Assembly: GCF_020697055.1 (NCBI RefSeq)
Contig: NZ_JAJFBP010000001.1
Span: 186,001 to 250,000 of the forward strand
From: Panacagrimonas sp.
GTDB lineage: Bacteria > Pseudomonadota > Gammaproteobacteria > Nevskiales > Nevskiaceae
Length of the DNA: 64,000 bases
Direction of reading: 5' to 3'
Numbering within the stretch: the stretch's first letter is position 1; every line of letters begins with the position of its first letter. Under the pieces are notes generated by a model that searched no databases, was not told where the DNA came from, and saw nothing but the letters and a program-made list of their open reading frames with translations. Below, piece after piece: positions 29,062 to 38,417 of this stretch. The position numbers were made by a program, and so were the translations under genes.

Positions 29062-30339
29062 TCAGGCCGCCGAGGCCTGCGGTCCTTCGGGCTGGCCGCC
29101 CCTGAGCACGACGTCCATGCGGGTGTGGTCCAGCTCCTTCTCCCATCGCGCGACCACCACGCAGGCCACGCCGTTGCCGATGAAGTTGGTCAGCGCGCGC
29201 GCCTCGCTCATGAAGCGGTCGATGCCCAGGATCAGCGCCAGGCCGGCCACCGGAACCGTCGGCACGACCGACATCGTGGCTGCCAGCGTGATGAAACCCG
29301 ATCCGGTGACGCCGGCCGCGCCCTTGGACGTCAGCATCGCCACGCCCAGAAGGGTCAGCTCCTGCGCCAGCGTCAGCTCCACGTTGAGCGCCTGCGCGAC
29401 GAAGATCGCGGCCATCGTCAGGTAGATGTTGGTGCCGTCGAGGTTGAACGAGTAACCGCTGGGCACGACCAGTCCGACCACCGAGCGCGAGCAGCCGAGG
29501 TGCTCGAGCTTCTGCATCAGCGGCACCAGCGCGGATTCCGATGATGAGGTGCCGAGCACCAGCAGCAGCTCCTCCTTGATGTAGCGGATGAAGCGCAGGA
29601 TCGAAAAGCCGGTGAGCCGCGCGATCGCGCCCAGCACCACCAGCACGAACAGCAGGCAGGTCAGGTAGAAGCTGCCCATCAGCTTGGCCAGCGGACCCAG
29701 GCTGTCGATGCCGTACTTGCCGATCGTGAAGGCCATCGCGCCGCCGGCGCCCAGCGGCGCGAGCTTCATGACGATGCCGATCATGCGGAAGAAGACCTGC
29801 GCCGCCGATTCGAGGATCTCCATCACCGGCCGGCCCTTGTCGCCGATCGCCATCAGCGCGAAGCCGAACAGGATCGCGACCAGCAACACCTGCAGCAGAT
29901 GCCCGCCTTCGGCAAAGGCGTCGACGAACGTGTGCGGAATGATGTCGAGCAGAAATCCGATCGTGGTCTGGTCCTTGGCCTGGTCGGCGTACTTGGCCAC
30001 CGCCGAGGCATCCAGCGTCGCCGGATCGGCGTCGAAGCCGGCGCCAGGTTCGAGGACGTTGACCACGACCAGGCCGATCGCCAGCGCGAACGTCGACACG
30101 ACCTCGAAATACAGGATCGCCTTTGCGCCGACGCGCCCGACTTTCTTGACGTCCGAGACGCCGGCGATGCCGAGCACCACGGTCAGAAAGATCACCGGCC
30201 CGATCAGCATCTTCACCAGCGCGATGAAGCCGTCGCCCAGGGGTTTGAGCGCGACGCCGGCGGCCGGCGCGAAGTGCCCGATCAGTCCGCCGACGACGAT
30301 CGCGGCCAGTACCCACAGATAGAAACGCGAGCCTTGCAT
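29062..30339 (-). CDS. dctA: C4-dicarboxylate:cation symporter DctA
   Basis: Inner-membrane carrier of the DAACS family, 425 residues from ATG 30339, taking up succinate, fumarate and malate with protons or sodium. The re-entrant loop [13 protein letters not shown] and the [13 protein letters not shown] motif, both diagnostic, are present, as is [15 protein letters not shown] for the second hairpin. The N-terminus [23 protein letters not shown] fits DctA. Substrate choice between dicarboxylate and glutamate is inferred from overall similarity and from the neighbourhood of fumarases and the glyoxylate shunt. It diverges from dsbB. Confidence 0.88.
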   Translation of the reverse strand: MQGSRFYLWVLAAIVVGGLIGHFAPAAGVALKPLGDGFIALVKMLIGPVIFLTVVLGIAGVSDVKKVGRVGAKAILYFEVVSTFALAIGLVVVNVLEPGAGFDADPATLDASAVAKYADQAKDQTTIGFLLDIIPHTFVDAFAEGGHLLQVLLVAILFGFALMAIGDKGRPVMEILESAAQVFFRMIGIVMKLAPLGAGGAMAFTIGKYGIDSLGPLAKLMGSFYLTCLLFVLVVLGAIARLTGFSILRFIRYIKEELLLVLGTSSSESALVPLMQKLEHLGCSRSVVGLVVPSGYSFNLDGTNIYLTMAAIFVAQALNVELTLAQELTLLGVAMLTSKGAAGVTGSGFITLAATMSVVPTVPVAGLALILGIDRFMSEARALTNFIGNGVACVVVARWEKELDHTRMDVVLRGGQPEGPQASAA

Positions 30340-30417
30340 CGTTCGAGGATGGCGGTTCGTTCCCAGCTTATCCACCTTGATTGATAATCCCGGCCGATCC
30401 GTTCCTCCCTGAAGAGC

Positions 30418-30924
30418 ATGACGTCCTCCTATCGCCTGCTGTCCTTCCTCGGGTTCCTCGGCTGCGTCGGCGGCCTGGCGTTCGCGCTCTACCTGCAGCA
30501 CTTCAAGGGATTCGAGCCGTGCCCGATGTGCATCTTCCAGCGCGTGGCGATGGCCGCGGCGGGGGCGTTCTTCCTGCTGGGCGCGATCCACGGCCCCAAG
30601 GGCGGCGGGCGCTGGGTCTATGCGAGCCTGGCCGGACTGGGTGCGATCGGAGGCGCGCTGATCGCAGCACGCCACGTCTGGCTGCAGAACCTTCCTGCCG
30701 ACCAGGTGCCGGCCTGCGGGCCGACGCTCGACTACCTGCTCGGCATGCTGCCGGTGATGGAAGTGGTGCAGATGGTGCTCAAGGGCGACGGCAACTGCGC
30801 CAAGATCGACGCGCAATGGCTGGGCCTGTCGCTGCCGACGTGGACGCTGGTCGCGTTCATCGCGCTGATCCTGTGGGCGCTGCTCACCGTGGTGCTGCCG
30901 AAGATGGCGCAGCGCCGTCCCTGA
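30418..30924 (+). CDS. dsbB: Disulfide bond formation protein B
   Basis: Inner-membrane quinone reductase that re-oxidises DsbA. It has 168 residues and four membrane helices. Both redox pairs are there: Cys35-x2-Cys38 ([10 protein letters not shown]) in the first periplasmic loop, and Cys100 ([12 protein letters not shown]) with Cys127 (GDGNCAKID) in the second. Arg at CIFQR matches the quinone-binding Arg48 region of E. coli DsbB. It supports the disulfide-bearing periplasmic proteins in this window. It starts 78 bases from dctA on the opposite strand and is followed by rraA after 36 bases. Confidence 0.94.
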   Translation: MTSSYRLLSFLGFLGCVGGLAFALYLQHFKGFEPCPMCIFQRVAMAAAGAFFLLGAIHGPKGGGRWVYASLAGLGAIGGALIAARHVWLQNLPADQVPACGPTLDYLLGMLPVMEVVQMVLKGDGNCAKIDAQWLGLSLPTWTLVAFIALILWALLTVVLPKMAQRRP

Positions 30925-30960
30925 ATCCTCTTCTCATTCTTTGCCCTGGCCGTTTCGACC

Positions 30961-31443
30961 ATGACCTACGCCACCACGGACCTGTCCGACGCGCATCCCG
31001 AAGCCCAGACCTGCGAACCGGTTTTCCGCGACTACGGGGGCCGCGCGGCGTTCCACGGTCCGATCAAGACGCTCAAGGTGTTCGAGGACAATGCGCTGGT
31101 TCGCGCCACGCTGGAGACGCCCGGCGAGCAGCGCGTGCTGGTGGTCGACGGCGGCGGCTCGACGCGTTGCGCGCTGTTCGGCGGCAACCTGGGCCAGCTC
31201 GCGGTGAAGAACGGCTGGGCCGGCGTGGTGGTCTACGGCCTGATCCGCGACAGCGGCGAGATCTCGCAGCAGGCGTTCGGTCTGAAGGCGCTGGGCACGC
31301 TTCCGCGCAAGAGCGAAAAGGGCTTGCACAGCGCGCACGCCGATCGCGTGGTGAACTTCGCCGGCGTGACGTTCAAGCCGGGTGCGTGGCTGTATGCAGA
31401 CGCCGACGGGATCGTCGTCAGCGACACCCCGATCCACGAATAG
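30961..31443 (+). CDS. rraA: Regulator of ribonuclease E activity A
   Basis: Ring-shaped trimeric protein that binds RNase E and lowers its activity; 160 residues, the family length. It starts MTYATTDLSDAHPE and carries CEPVFRDYGGRAAFHGPIKT, VLVVDGGGSTRCALFGGNLG and GVVVYGLIRDSGEISQ, the RraA core. Members of this fold can also be oxaloacetate decarboxylases or HMG aldolases, but the N-terminus and the FRDYGG motif favour RraA. It probably shares a transcript with dsbB. Confidence 0.93.
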   Translation: MTYATTDLSDAHPEAQTCEPVFRDYGGRAAFHGPIKTLKVFEDNALVRATLETPGEQRVLVVDGGGSTRCALFGGNLGQLAVKNGWAGVVVYGLIRDSGEISQQAFGLKALGTLPRKSEKGLHSAHADRVVNFAGVTFKPGAWLYADADGIVVSDTPIHE

Positions 31444-31447
31444 TCGG

Positions 31448-31494
31448 GTAGCCCGGGACAGCGGCTGCTTCGCGGCTTGGCTTTCCCGCCCTAC
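31448..31494. repeat. REP-like imperfect inverted repeat between convergent genes
   Basis: GTAGCCCGGGA at 31448-31458 and TCCCGCCCTAC at 31484-31494 pair at 9 of 11 positions, with a smaller hairpin of GC-rich bases between them. It fills the gap between rraA and the BASS transporter and resembles the GTAGCCCGGG-type repeats of Xanthomonadales. It may act as a bidirectional terminator. Confidence 0.4.
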
Positions 31495-32369
31495 GGGGTC
31501 GCAGGTCGGGTTTCCATCGCATTGCGCCGCTGGATGAACCACACGAACACGCTCGCCGTGAGGATCATCTGGATGCCGTACACCGCGCCCGGGATCATGT
31601 AGACCGGCGCGATCATCGCGCCCACCGCCATCGTCAATGTGGTGTTGTGCACGCCCAGTTCGATGGCGATCGCCGTCGACTGGCGCACGTCGAGCTTCGC
31701 GCGTCGCGCGATGAACCAGCTCAGCGTCATCGCCGACAGGTTGAGCGTCAGCGTCGCCGCGCCGACCGCCACCAGCATCGCCGGCGCCTCGTTGCGCGCC
31801 TCGTAGATCGCGCCGCCGACCACGATCACGAAGAACACCAGCGCCGCGCGCTTGACCCAGGGTTCGGCACGCGTCGCAAATCCCGGCGTCCACGCGCGCA
31901 CGACCATGCCAACGCTCAGCGGCACGACGGTGATCGTCATCACGCGCACGACGATGCGCACCATGTCGAGCTGGGCCTCGGTCTGCGCGCCGAGGAAGTA
32001 GGCCGTCGCGATGGCCAGGAACAGCGGCGTGGTGAACACCGCCACCGCGCTGCTCAGCGCCGTCATCGTCACCGACAGCGCGGTGTCGCCGCGGGCGAGG
32101 TGGGTGAGCAGGTTCGCGGTCGTGCCGCCCGGTGCTGCGCCCAGCAGGATCATGCCGACGGCGAGTTCCGGTCTCAGGCCGTAGGCGATCGTCGCGAGGA
32201 AGGCGAGCAGCGGCGAGAGCAGCAGCAGGTTGGTCAGGCCGATGACCACGCCGCGCGGATAGATCAGCACGCGTTTGAAGTCGGCGACGGTCAGCGACAG
32301 ACCCAGCCCGGTCATGATCACGAACAGGGCCAGCGGCAGCAGGGTCGTCGCGAAGAAGCTGCTGGTCAT
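31491..32369 (-). CDS. BASS-family (bile acid:sodium symporter-like) transporter
   Basis: Inner-membrane carrier of 292 residues with about nine or ten helices. It fits the bile acid:Na+ symporter family: LGAAPGGTTANLLTHLARGDTALSVTMTA is the conserved crossover helix with the Na+ site, and ELGVHNTTLTMAVGAM holds the second site. The ATG at 32369 follows an upstream open frame without similarity. The substrate is unknown; bacterial members carry organic acids such as pantoate or keto acids. It is a single gene on the minus strand, diverging from aceB with 258 bases between. Confidence 0.85.
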   Translation of the reverse strand: MTSSFFATTLLPLALFVIMTGLGLSLTVADFKRVLIYPRGVVIGLTNLLLLSPLLAFLATIAYGLRPELAVGMILLGAAPGGTTANLLTHLARGDTALSVTMTALSSAVAVFTTPLFLAIATAYFLGAQTEAQLDMVRIVVRVMTITVVPLSVGMVVRAWTPGFATRAEPWVKRAALVFFVIVVGGAIYEARNEAPAMLVAVGAATLTLNLSAMTLSWFIARRAKLDVRQSTAIAIELGVHNTTLTMAVGAMIAPVYMIPGAVYGIQMILTASVFVWFIQRRNAMETRPATP

Positions 32370-32475
32370 GGGGCGGGCAGGGCGGTGGAGACGGGACGAT
32401 ACGGGACGCGCCGAGTGCTTCCAAAACAAGGCCTTCGATTGGCCAGCGCGACCGTTCTGTCACCCAATTGTTGCA

Positions 32476-32504
32476 TTGCGGCGAAATAGGCCATTGGCTA
32501 GAAT
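32476..32504 (+). promoter_or_regulatory. Sigma-70-like promoter for aceB
   Basis: TTGCGG at 32476-32481, 17 bases, TAGAAT at 32499-32504, in a locally AT-richer stretch about 120 bases before the aceB start. The long leader leaves room for regulation; a clear AGGAG precedes the ATG at 32628. Confidence 0.5.
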
Positions 32505-32627
32505 TCGCGCCCCTCAAACGCCCGGTCCCGACTGACGGCCGAGCGTTGTCCGCCGCAGGTCGCATCCGAACCCGGGAGCGACCCGAACGCGGTGAGACCC
32601 ATCCCAAGAACAGGCAGGAGTTTTCGG

Positions 32628-34208
32628 ATGAGTGCTGTGAAAGGCGTCGAAGTGCTGGGCGCGTTGAACCCTTCGTACAAGAAGATTCTCACCCCGGCCG
32701 CTCTGGCGTTCGTCGCCAAGCTCGTCCGCAAGCACGGCCCCACCCGCGAAAAACTGCTCGCGTTCCGCAAGGAGCGCCAAGCGCTGATCGATGCCGGCAA
32801 GGTGCCGGGTTTCCTCAAGGAGACCAAGGCGATCCGCGACGGCAAGTGGAAGATCGCCGGCACGCCCGCCGACCTGCTGGACCGCCGCGTGGAGATCACC
32901 GGCCCGGTCGACCGCAAGATGGTCATCAACGCGTTGAACTCGGGCGCCAAGTGCTTCATGGCGGACTTCGAGGATTCGGCCTCGCCGACCTGGGACCTGA
33001 TGATGTCGGGCCAGGTGAATCTCGCCGACGCGGTGCGTCGCAAGATCAGCTTCACCAACGAGGCGGGCAAGGAATACGCGCTCAACGAGCAGATCGCGAC
33101 GCTGCTGGTGCGTCCGCGCGGCTGGCACCTGCTGGAGAAGCACATCCTGATCGACGGCAAGCCCGCGCCGGGCGCGATCGTCGACTTCGGCCTGTTCTTC
33201 TTCCACAACGCCAAGGAACAGCTCAAGCGCAAGACCGGCCCGTACTTCTACCTGCCCAAGATGCAGTCGCATCTCGAGGCGCGGCTGTGGAACTCGATCT
33301 TCGTCGACGCGCAGAAGGCGCTGGGCATTCCGCAGAAGACGATCAAGGTCACGGTGCTGATCGAGACGCTGTGGGCCGCGTTCGAGATGGACGAGATCCT
33401 GTACGAGCTGCGCAACCACATCGTGGGTCTGAACTGCGGCCGTTGGGATTACATCTTCAGCTGCATCAAGACGCTCAACGCGCACGGCGACTGGATGGTG
33501 CCGGATCGCCTGGCGGTGGGCATGGATCGCCCCTTCCTCGACAGCTACTCCAAGCTGCTGTGCGAGACCTGCCACAAGCGCGGCGCGCACGCGATGGGCG
33601 GCATGGCGGCGTTCATCCCGACCAAGGACGCGGCGCAGAACGAGGTGGTGTTCGCCAAGGTGACCGCCGACAAGCTGCGCGAAGTGAAGAACGGTCACGA
33701 CGGCACCTGGGTGGCGCATCCGGGGCTCGTGCCGGTGGCGCTCAAGGTGTTCGACGAGCACATGCCGGAGCCCAACCAGGTCTCCAGGCAGTTCAAGTAC
33801 GGCATCAAGGCCAAGGATCTGCTGGTGCGCCCCGAAGGCGCGATGACCGAGGCCGGCCTGCGCAACAACATCAACGTGTCGGTCCAGTACACCGAGGCCT
33901 GGTTGCGCGGCAACGGCTGCGTGCCGCTGCACAACCTGATGGAAGACGCCGCCACCGCCGAGATCAGCCGCACGCAGATCTGGCAGTGGCAGAAGTACGG
34001 CGTCGAGCTGTCGGACGGCCGCAAGGTGACGCCGGCGCTGGTCAATCAGGTGATCGACGAGGAACTGGCCACGATCAAGCAGCAGCTCGGTGAGGAGCGT
34101 TACAACGCCAGCCGCATGATCGAGGCCGCCGGCCTGGTCGCGCGCATGTCGACCGCGAACAAGGTCGCGGACTTCCTGACATTGCCGAGCTACGACTACC
34201 TGGATTGA
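32628..34208 (+). CDS. aceB: Malate synthase A
   Basis: Joins glyoxylate and acetyl-CoA to malate, the second glyoxylate shunt step. It has 526 residues, the size of the A (not G) isoform. The ATG 32628 has AGGAG 8 bases upstream. Conserved parts include FMADFEDSASPTWDLMMSGQ, LLVRPRGWHLLEKH, FFFHNAKEQLKR, GPYFYLPKMQSHLEARLWN, GLNCGRWDYIFSCIK and MGGMAAFIPTKD. The catalytic Asp lies in the C-terminal plug region around LHNLMEDAATAEISRTQIWQW. It is followed by aceA after 104 bases containing a palindromic repeat. Confidence 0.96.
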   Translation: MSAVKGVEVLGALNPSYKKILTPAALAFVAKLVRKHGPTREKLLAFRKERQALIDAGKVPGFLKETKAIRDGKWKIAGTPADLLDRRVEITGPVDRKMVINALNSGAKCFMADFEDSASPTWDLMMSGQVNLADAVRRKISFTNEAGKEYALNEQIATLLVRPRGWHLLEKHILIDGKPAPGAIVDFGLFFFHNAKEQLKRKTGPYFYLPKMQSHLEARLWNSIFVDAQKALGIPQKTIKVTVLIETLWAAFEMDEILYELRNHIVGLNCGRWDYIFSCIKTLNAHGDWMVPDRLAVGMDRPFLDSYSKLLCETCHKRGAHAMGGMAAFIPTKDAAQNEVVFAKVTADKLREVKNGHDGTWVAHPGLVPVALKVFDEHMPEPNQVSRQFKYGIKAKDLLVRPEGAMTEAGLRNNINVSVQYTEAWLRGNGCVPLHNLMEDAATAEISRTQIWQWQKYGVELSDGRKVTPALVNQVIDEELATIKQQLGEERYNASRMIEAAGLVARMSTANKVADFLTLPSYDYLD

Positions 34209-34212
34209 AGAC

Positions 34213-34279
34213 GCGGCGGTAGGCGTTAGGCGTCAGGAAAAGCGCCAGCGTCTCCCTACCGCCCAACGCCTACCGCCGC
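34213..34279. repeat. Palindromic repeat element between aceB and aceA
   Basis: The arms at 34213-34232 (GCGGCGGTAGGCGTTAGGCG) and 34260-34279 pair at 19 of 20 positions across a 27-base loop. There is no T run directly after the stem in the plus direction, but the stretch CTTTTCCCCTTTTA follows. It may be a REP-type element, an mRNA stabiliser or a partial terminator controlling the aceB:aceA ratio. Confidence 0.7.
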
Positions 34280-34312
34280 TTTTCCCCTTTTACCCCGCAG
34301 AGGCATCCCCCC

Positions 34313-35626
34313 ATGAGCAGCACCCGCGACGAGCAGATCAAGGCCCTCGAGAAGGACTGGGCGACCAACCCCCGCTGGAAGGGCGTCAAGCGCGGTTACT
34401 CCGCGGCCGACGTCGTTCGCCTGCGCGGCAGCCAGCAGATCGACTACACGCTCGCCAAGCGTGGCGCCGAGACGCTGTGGGCCAAGGTCAATGGCGGCGC
34501 CAAGAAGGGCTACGTCAACGCGTTCGGTGCGATCACCGCCGGCCAGGCGATGCAGCAGGCCAAGGCCGGCCTCGAGGCCGTGTATCTGTCGGGCTGGCAG
34601 GTCGCCGCCGACGGCAACACCTCCGAGACCATGTACCCGGACCAGTCGCTGTACGCGTACGACTCGGTGCCGACGATGGTTCGTCGCATCAACAACACTT
34701 TCAAGCGTGCCGACGAGATCCAGTGGTCGCGCGGCATCGAGCCGGGCCACAAGGACTTCGTCGATTACTTCCTGCCGATCGTCGCGGACGCGGAAGCCGG
34801 CTTCGGCGGCGTGCTCAACGCCTTCGAGCTGATGAAGAACATGATCGCGGCCGGCGCCGCCGGCGTGCACTTCGAAGACCAGCTCGCCGCGGTCAAGAAG
34901 TGCGGCCACATGGGCGGCAAGGTGCTGGTGCCGACGCAGGAAGCCTGCGAGAAGCTGATCGCCGCGCGCTTCGCCGCCGACGTCATGGGCGTCTCCACCA
35001 TCGTGCTCGCGCGCACCGACGCCGAGGCCGCCAACCTGCTGACGTCGGACCACGACGCCAACGACAAGCCCTTCCTGACCGGCGAGCGCACGCAGGAAGG
35101 TTTTTACCGCGTGAAGAACGGCCTCGAGCAGGCCATCAGCCGCGGCGTCGCCTACGCGCCGTACGCCGACCTGGTCTGGTGCGAGACCGGCGTGCCCGAC
35201 ATCGGCTTCGCGCGTGAATTCGCGCAGGCCGTGCTCAAGGCCTGCCCGGGCAAGCTGCTGAGCTACAACTGCTCGCCCTCGTTCAACTGGAAGAAGAACC
35301 TCAACGACTCGCAGATCGCCAAGTTCCAGGACGACCTGTCGGCGCTGGGCTACAAGTACCAGTTCATCACGCTGGCCGGCATCCACATCAACTGGTTCAA
35401 CACCTTCCAGTTCGCCCACGCCTACGCGCGCGGCGAAGGCATGAAGCACTACACGCAGATGGTGCAGGAGCCCGAGTTCGCGGCGCGCGACAAGGGCTAC
35501 ACCTTCGTGTCGCACCAGCAGGAAGTGGGCGCGGGCTACTTCGATGACGTCACCACGGTGATCCAGGGCGGCTCGTCCTCGGTCAAGGCGCTGAAGGGCT
35601 CGACCGAAGAAGAGCAGTTCCATTGA
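34313..35626 (+). CDS. aceA: Isocitrate lyase
   Basis: Splits isocitrate to glyoxylate and succinate, opening the glyoxylate shunt for growth on acetate or fatty acids. It has 437 residues from ATG 34313. The signature KKCGHMGGK is at 195-203 with catalytic Cys197. [44 protein letters not shown] and [13 protein letters not shown] are all standard. The enzyme belongs to the ~430-residue bacterial group. A strong terminator follows at 35648-35674, so aceB-aceA form one unit. Confidence 0.97.
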   Translation: MSSTRDEQIKALEKDWATNPRWKGVKRGYSAADVVRLRGSQQIDYTLAKRGAETLWAKVNGGAKKGYVNAFGAITAGQAMQQAKAGLEAVYLSGWQVAADGNTSETMYPDQSLYAYDSVPTMVRRINNTFKRADEIQWSRGIEPGHKDFVDYFLPIVADAEAGFGGVLNAFELMKNMIAAGAAGVHFEDQLAAVKKCGHMGGKVLVPTQEACEKLIAARFAADVMGVSTIVLARTDAEAANLLTSDHDANDKPFLTGERTQEGFYRVKNGLEQAISRGVAYAPYADLVWCETGVPDIGFAREFAQAVLKACPGKLLSYNCSPSFNWKKNLNDSQIAKFQDDLSALGYKYQFITLAGIHINWFNTFQFAHAYARGEGMKHYTQMVQEPEFAARDKGYTFVSHQQEVGAGYFDDVTTVIQGGSSSVKALKGSTEEEQFH

Positions 35627-35647
35627 TCCGAGCGGTTCGCAGCATCG

Positions 35648-35678
35648 AAAAGGGCCGCCTCGCGCGGCCCTTTTCTTT
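35648..35678 (+). terminator. Rho-independent terminator after aceA
   Basis: AAAAGGGCCGC at 35648-35658 pairs perfectly with GCGGCCCTTTT at 35664-35674 around a 5-base loop, and the T-rich run TTTTCTTT continues to 35678. It ends 22 bases after the aceA stop. Confidence 0.92.
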
Positions 35679-35758
35679 GCGCGCGCCTCCCAGCTTGCGT
35701 GACCTCGATGCGAGGCGTAAACCAGCCCCCACAACGAAGCACAACGGGGAGAATCACG

Positions 35759-37468
35759 ATGAACCGCATCCTGATCGGCCTGGTGGCCGTCGCCGCGTTT
35801 GGCGTCGGTGTCTGGTACGTCTACGACGATCGTCGCGAGAACCCGCCGGCCGAACCGACGACGGCGGCAGCGCCCGAGGCCGGCATGATGCCGGGCGATC
35901 CGGTCGGCGCGACGCTGCTGCCGGGTCTGGGCAACTACCGGTTCGAGGTCACGACCTCCCAACCCGACGTGCAGAAGTGGGTCGACCAGGGCCTGGCATT
36001 GACCTACGGCTTCAACCACGACGCCGCGGAACGCTCGTTCCTGAAGGCCGCCGAACTCGATCCGGACTGCGCGATGTGCTGGTGGGGCGCCGCGCTCGTG
36101 CTCGGACCGCACGTCAACGCGCCGATGGATCCGGGCAACAACGCCAAGGCCTGGACGCGGCTGCAGAAGGCGCAGGCGCTGGCGCCCAAGGCGAGCGAGC
36201 GCGAGCAGGCCTTCATCAAGATGCTGTCGGCCCGGTACGCGGAGGATCCGCCGGCCGATCGGCGGGCGCTGGACGAGGCCTATGCCGCGGCCACCGGCGA
36301 CGTGATGAAGGCGCGACCGGAGGATCTGGACGCCGCGGTGTTCCATGCCGAGGCGCTGATGGACCTGCAGCCGTGGAACTACTACGACGCCAAGGGCGAG
36401 CCCAAGGGAAAGATCGACGAGATCGTCGCCACGCTCGAATCGGTGATGCAGCGCAACGCCGATCACGCCGGTGCCTTGCACCTCTACATCCACGCGGTCG
36501 AAGCCTCGAAGTCGCCCGATCGTGCCGTGGCGGCGGCCGATCGACTGCTCGGCCTGCTGCCGGGCTCGGGGCACCTGGTGCACATGCCGTCGCACATCTT
36601 CACGCGTGTCGGCCGCTACCACGACGCGGTGGTGTCGAACCAGAAGGCGGCCGCGGCCGACGATGCGTACTTGGCGACCTGCCGTCCCGGCGTGGCGGTC
36701 TACCCGCTGGCCTACGTGCCGCACAACCATCACTTCCTGTGGTGGGCCTCGTCGATGGAAGGCAGTTCGGCGGCCGCCATCGCCGCGGCGGACGAGACCG
36801 CCAAGCGCGCGACGGTGCCCGAGCTGATCAAGCAGCCGGCGTTCGTGTTCCTGACCGACTTCATGTCGACGCCGCTGAAGGCGCGCGCACAGCTCGGCCG
36901 CTGGGACGAGATCGTCGCGATGCCCAAGCCCGAGCTGCCATATCCGATGGCGATGTGGGAGTACGCCCAGGGGATGGCCGCGATCCGGCAAGGGCGTCTG
37001 GACGCCGCCGACCAGCACCTCGCCGAGCTGGCCAAAGCCGCGGCGGACCCGGCCTGGGAGCAGGCGTTCGTCGGTCCGCAGCACCCGCTGTCGGGGGCGC
37101 TCAAGGTCGCCGAACGGGTGCTCACCGGCGAACTGGCCGCCGCGCGCAAGGACTACAAGGCCTCGATCAAGGCGCTCGAACAGGCGGTCGAGGCCGAGGA
37201 CGCCATCGCGTATTACGAGCCGCCGGTCTGGCACCAGCCGGTCAGGCCGACGCTCGGCGCCGTGCAGATCGCGGCCGGCGAGGCCAAGGAGGCGGAAAAG
37301 ACCTATCGCCAGGATCTCGAACGCAACCGCGAAAGTGGCTGGTCGCTGTTCGGGTTGGGTCAGGCGCTGCGGGCGCAGAAGAAGGACGCCGAGGCGCAGG
37401 AGGTCGAGGCGCGGTTCGCCAAGGCCTGGACGTACTCGGACGTGAAGCTGGAGTCGTCGCGGATGTAG
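35759..37468 (+). CDS. Membrane-anchored TPR protein with CxxC-WW and His-rich motifs, copy 1
   Basis: Protein of 569 residues whose function I do not know. ATG 35759 has GGGGAGAA upstream. A single N-terminal membrane helix (about 4-22) is followed by a Pro/Thr-rich spacer and a helical-repeat domain: FNHDAAERSFLKAAELDPDCAMCWWGAAL (86-114) with Cys104-x2-Cys107 and two tryptophans, then LHLYIHAVEAS, HLVHMPSHIFTRVGRYHDAV and YVPHNHHFLWW. The Cys and His positions are shared with a paralogue at 47239-48915. They suggest a metal or heme site inside a TPR scaffold. It is expected in the periplasm, anchored to the inner membrane. Confidence 0.8.
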   Translation: MNRILIGLVAVAAFGVGVWYVYDDRRENPPAEPTTAAAPEAGMMPGDPVGATLLPGLGNYRFEVTTSQPDVQKWVDQGLALTYGFNHDAAERSFLKAAELDPDCAMCWWGAALVLGPHVNAPMDPGNNAKAWTRLQKAQALAPKASEREQAFIKMLSARYAEDPPADRRALDEAYAAATGDVMKARPEDLDAAVFHAEALMDLQPWNYYDAKGEPKGKIDEIVATLESVMQRNADHAGALHLYIHAVEASKSPDRAVAAADRLLGLLPGSGHLVHMPSHIFTRVGRYHDAVVSNQKAAAADDAYLATCRPGVAVYPLAYVPHNHHFLWWASSMEGSSAAAIAAADETAKRATVPELIKQPAFVFLTDFMSTPLKARAQLGRWDEIVAMPKPELPYPMAMWEYAQGMAAIRQGRLDAADQHLAELAKAAADPAWEQAFVGPQHPLSGALKVAERVLTGELAAARKDYKASIKALEQAVEAEDAIAYYEPPVWHQPVRPTLGAVQIAAGEAKEAEKTYRQDLERNRESGWSLFGLGQALRAQKKDAEAQEVEARFAKAWTYSDVKLESSRM

Positions 37469-37595
37469 TCCGGGTTCCGCGGGACTTCCACACCCGGACG
37501 TGCCGTATTCCGACCGCGACGACCGGTCGGAGCGGGCCGACTGTGCCGCGTCGCACAGATCGATTGGGAAAATTGTGGAGTGCCGTCCAAATCAG

Positions 37596-37625
37596 TTGAT
37601 CGGGCCTTGGACGTTCCTTTATGTT
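37596..37625 (+). promoter_or_regulatory. Possible promoter for the LuxR-type regulator
   Basis: TTGATC at 37596-37601 and TATGTT at 37620-37625, 18 bases apart, in an AT-richer part of the 280-base gap before the regulator. An 8-base stem (37468-37475 with 37492-37499) directly after the TPR gene stop may end the previous transcript. I see no other feature in the gap. Confidence 0.35.
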
Positions 37626-37748
37626 GGCTCCCGGTCGATGCCTGCGAGCGTCCCTGTCGGGACCGTTTCGCGGGGATGACGAATTCCCAAAGAGCTCCCC
37701 AGGAGCCAAGCAATCGGGCGTGAAAGCGCGACGCGGCAGGGAGAGCAG

Positions 37749-38411
37749 ATGTCCGAGTTCACCGTACTGGTCGGCAATGCGGCGGGGACGCCACTTCCCG
37801 CCGGGCTGACACAGGTGTTGTCGCAATCCGACACGCTTCGGATCGTCGACGTGGTACGCAACTGGGCCCAGCTGCTGGCCATGGTGGAGCGCCATCATCC
37901 CGACCTGCTGGTGCTCGATCGGATGCTCTGGAGAGCCGCATCGGGGCGGCGTCTGCAGCGCATCTCGCTGCCCAGCCCGGCGCCCCGGATCGTGATGTTT
38001 TCCGACCTGCTGGACGCCTCGGTCGTCGGCGAGGCGATCGCCTACGGCGTGCAGGGCTGCATGACCTCGGTCGCGAGCGAATCGCAATGGAGCAACGCCA
38101 TCCAGGTGGTCCTGGACGGCGACATCGCGATGCCGCGCAAGCTGCTCGCATCGGCGCTCGAAAACTCCCTGCATCGGCGGGTCGACGATCCGACGTGGCC
38201 GGAAAAGCTCAGTGCCGAAGGCAACGAACCGCTGACCGATCGCGAGCGCGACGTGATCCGCTGCGTCACCAGCGGCATGACCAACAAGGAAATCGCCCGC
38301 CACCTGGGCATCAGCGACGCAACGGTCAAGACGCACCTGCACCACGTCTTCGGCAAGCTCAAGGTCGGGCGCCGGATGCTGCTCGTTCCGGGCTCGACGC
38401 TCGCCAGTTGA
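37749..38411 (+). CDS. LuxR/NarL-family response regulator with a degenerate receiver
   Basis: DNA-binding regulator of 220 residues; ATG 37749 is preceded by GGGAGAG. The C-terminal domain (about 150-215) is a clear LuxR helix-turn-helix: LTDRERDVIRCVTSGMTNKEIARHLGISDATVKTHLHHVFGKL. The N-terminal part looks like a CheY-type receiver: a phosphoacceptor-like Asp is in LLVLDRMLW and the Thr/Ser and Lys end can be placed loosely, but the acidic pair of the first loop is replaced by GNAAG. Phosphorylation may therefore be lost or altered. No histidine kinase is adjacent. It meets the amine oxidase gene tail to tail with 6 bases between the stops. Confidence 0.82.
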   Translation: MSEFTVLVGNAAGTPLPAGLTQVLSQSDTLRIVDVVRNWAQLLAMVERHHPDLLVLDRMLWRAASGRRLQRISLPSPAPRIVMFSDLLDASVVGEAIAYGVQGCMTSVASESQWSNAIQVVLDGDIAMPRKLLASALENSLHRRVDDPTWPEKLSAEGNEPLTDRERDVIRCVTSGMTNKEIARHLGISDATVKTHLHHVFGKLKVGRRMLLVPGSTLAS

Positions 38412-38417
38412 GCGGCT

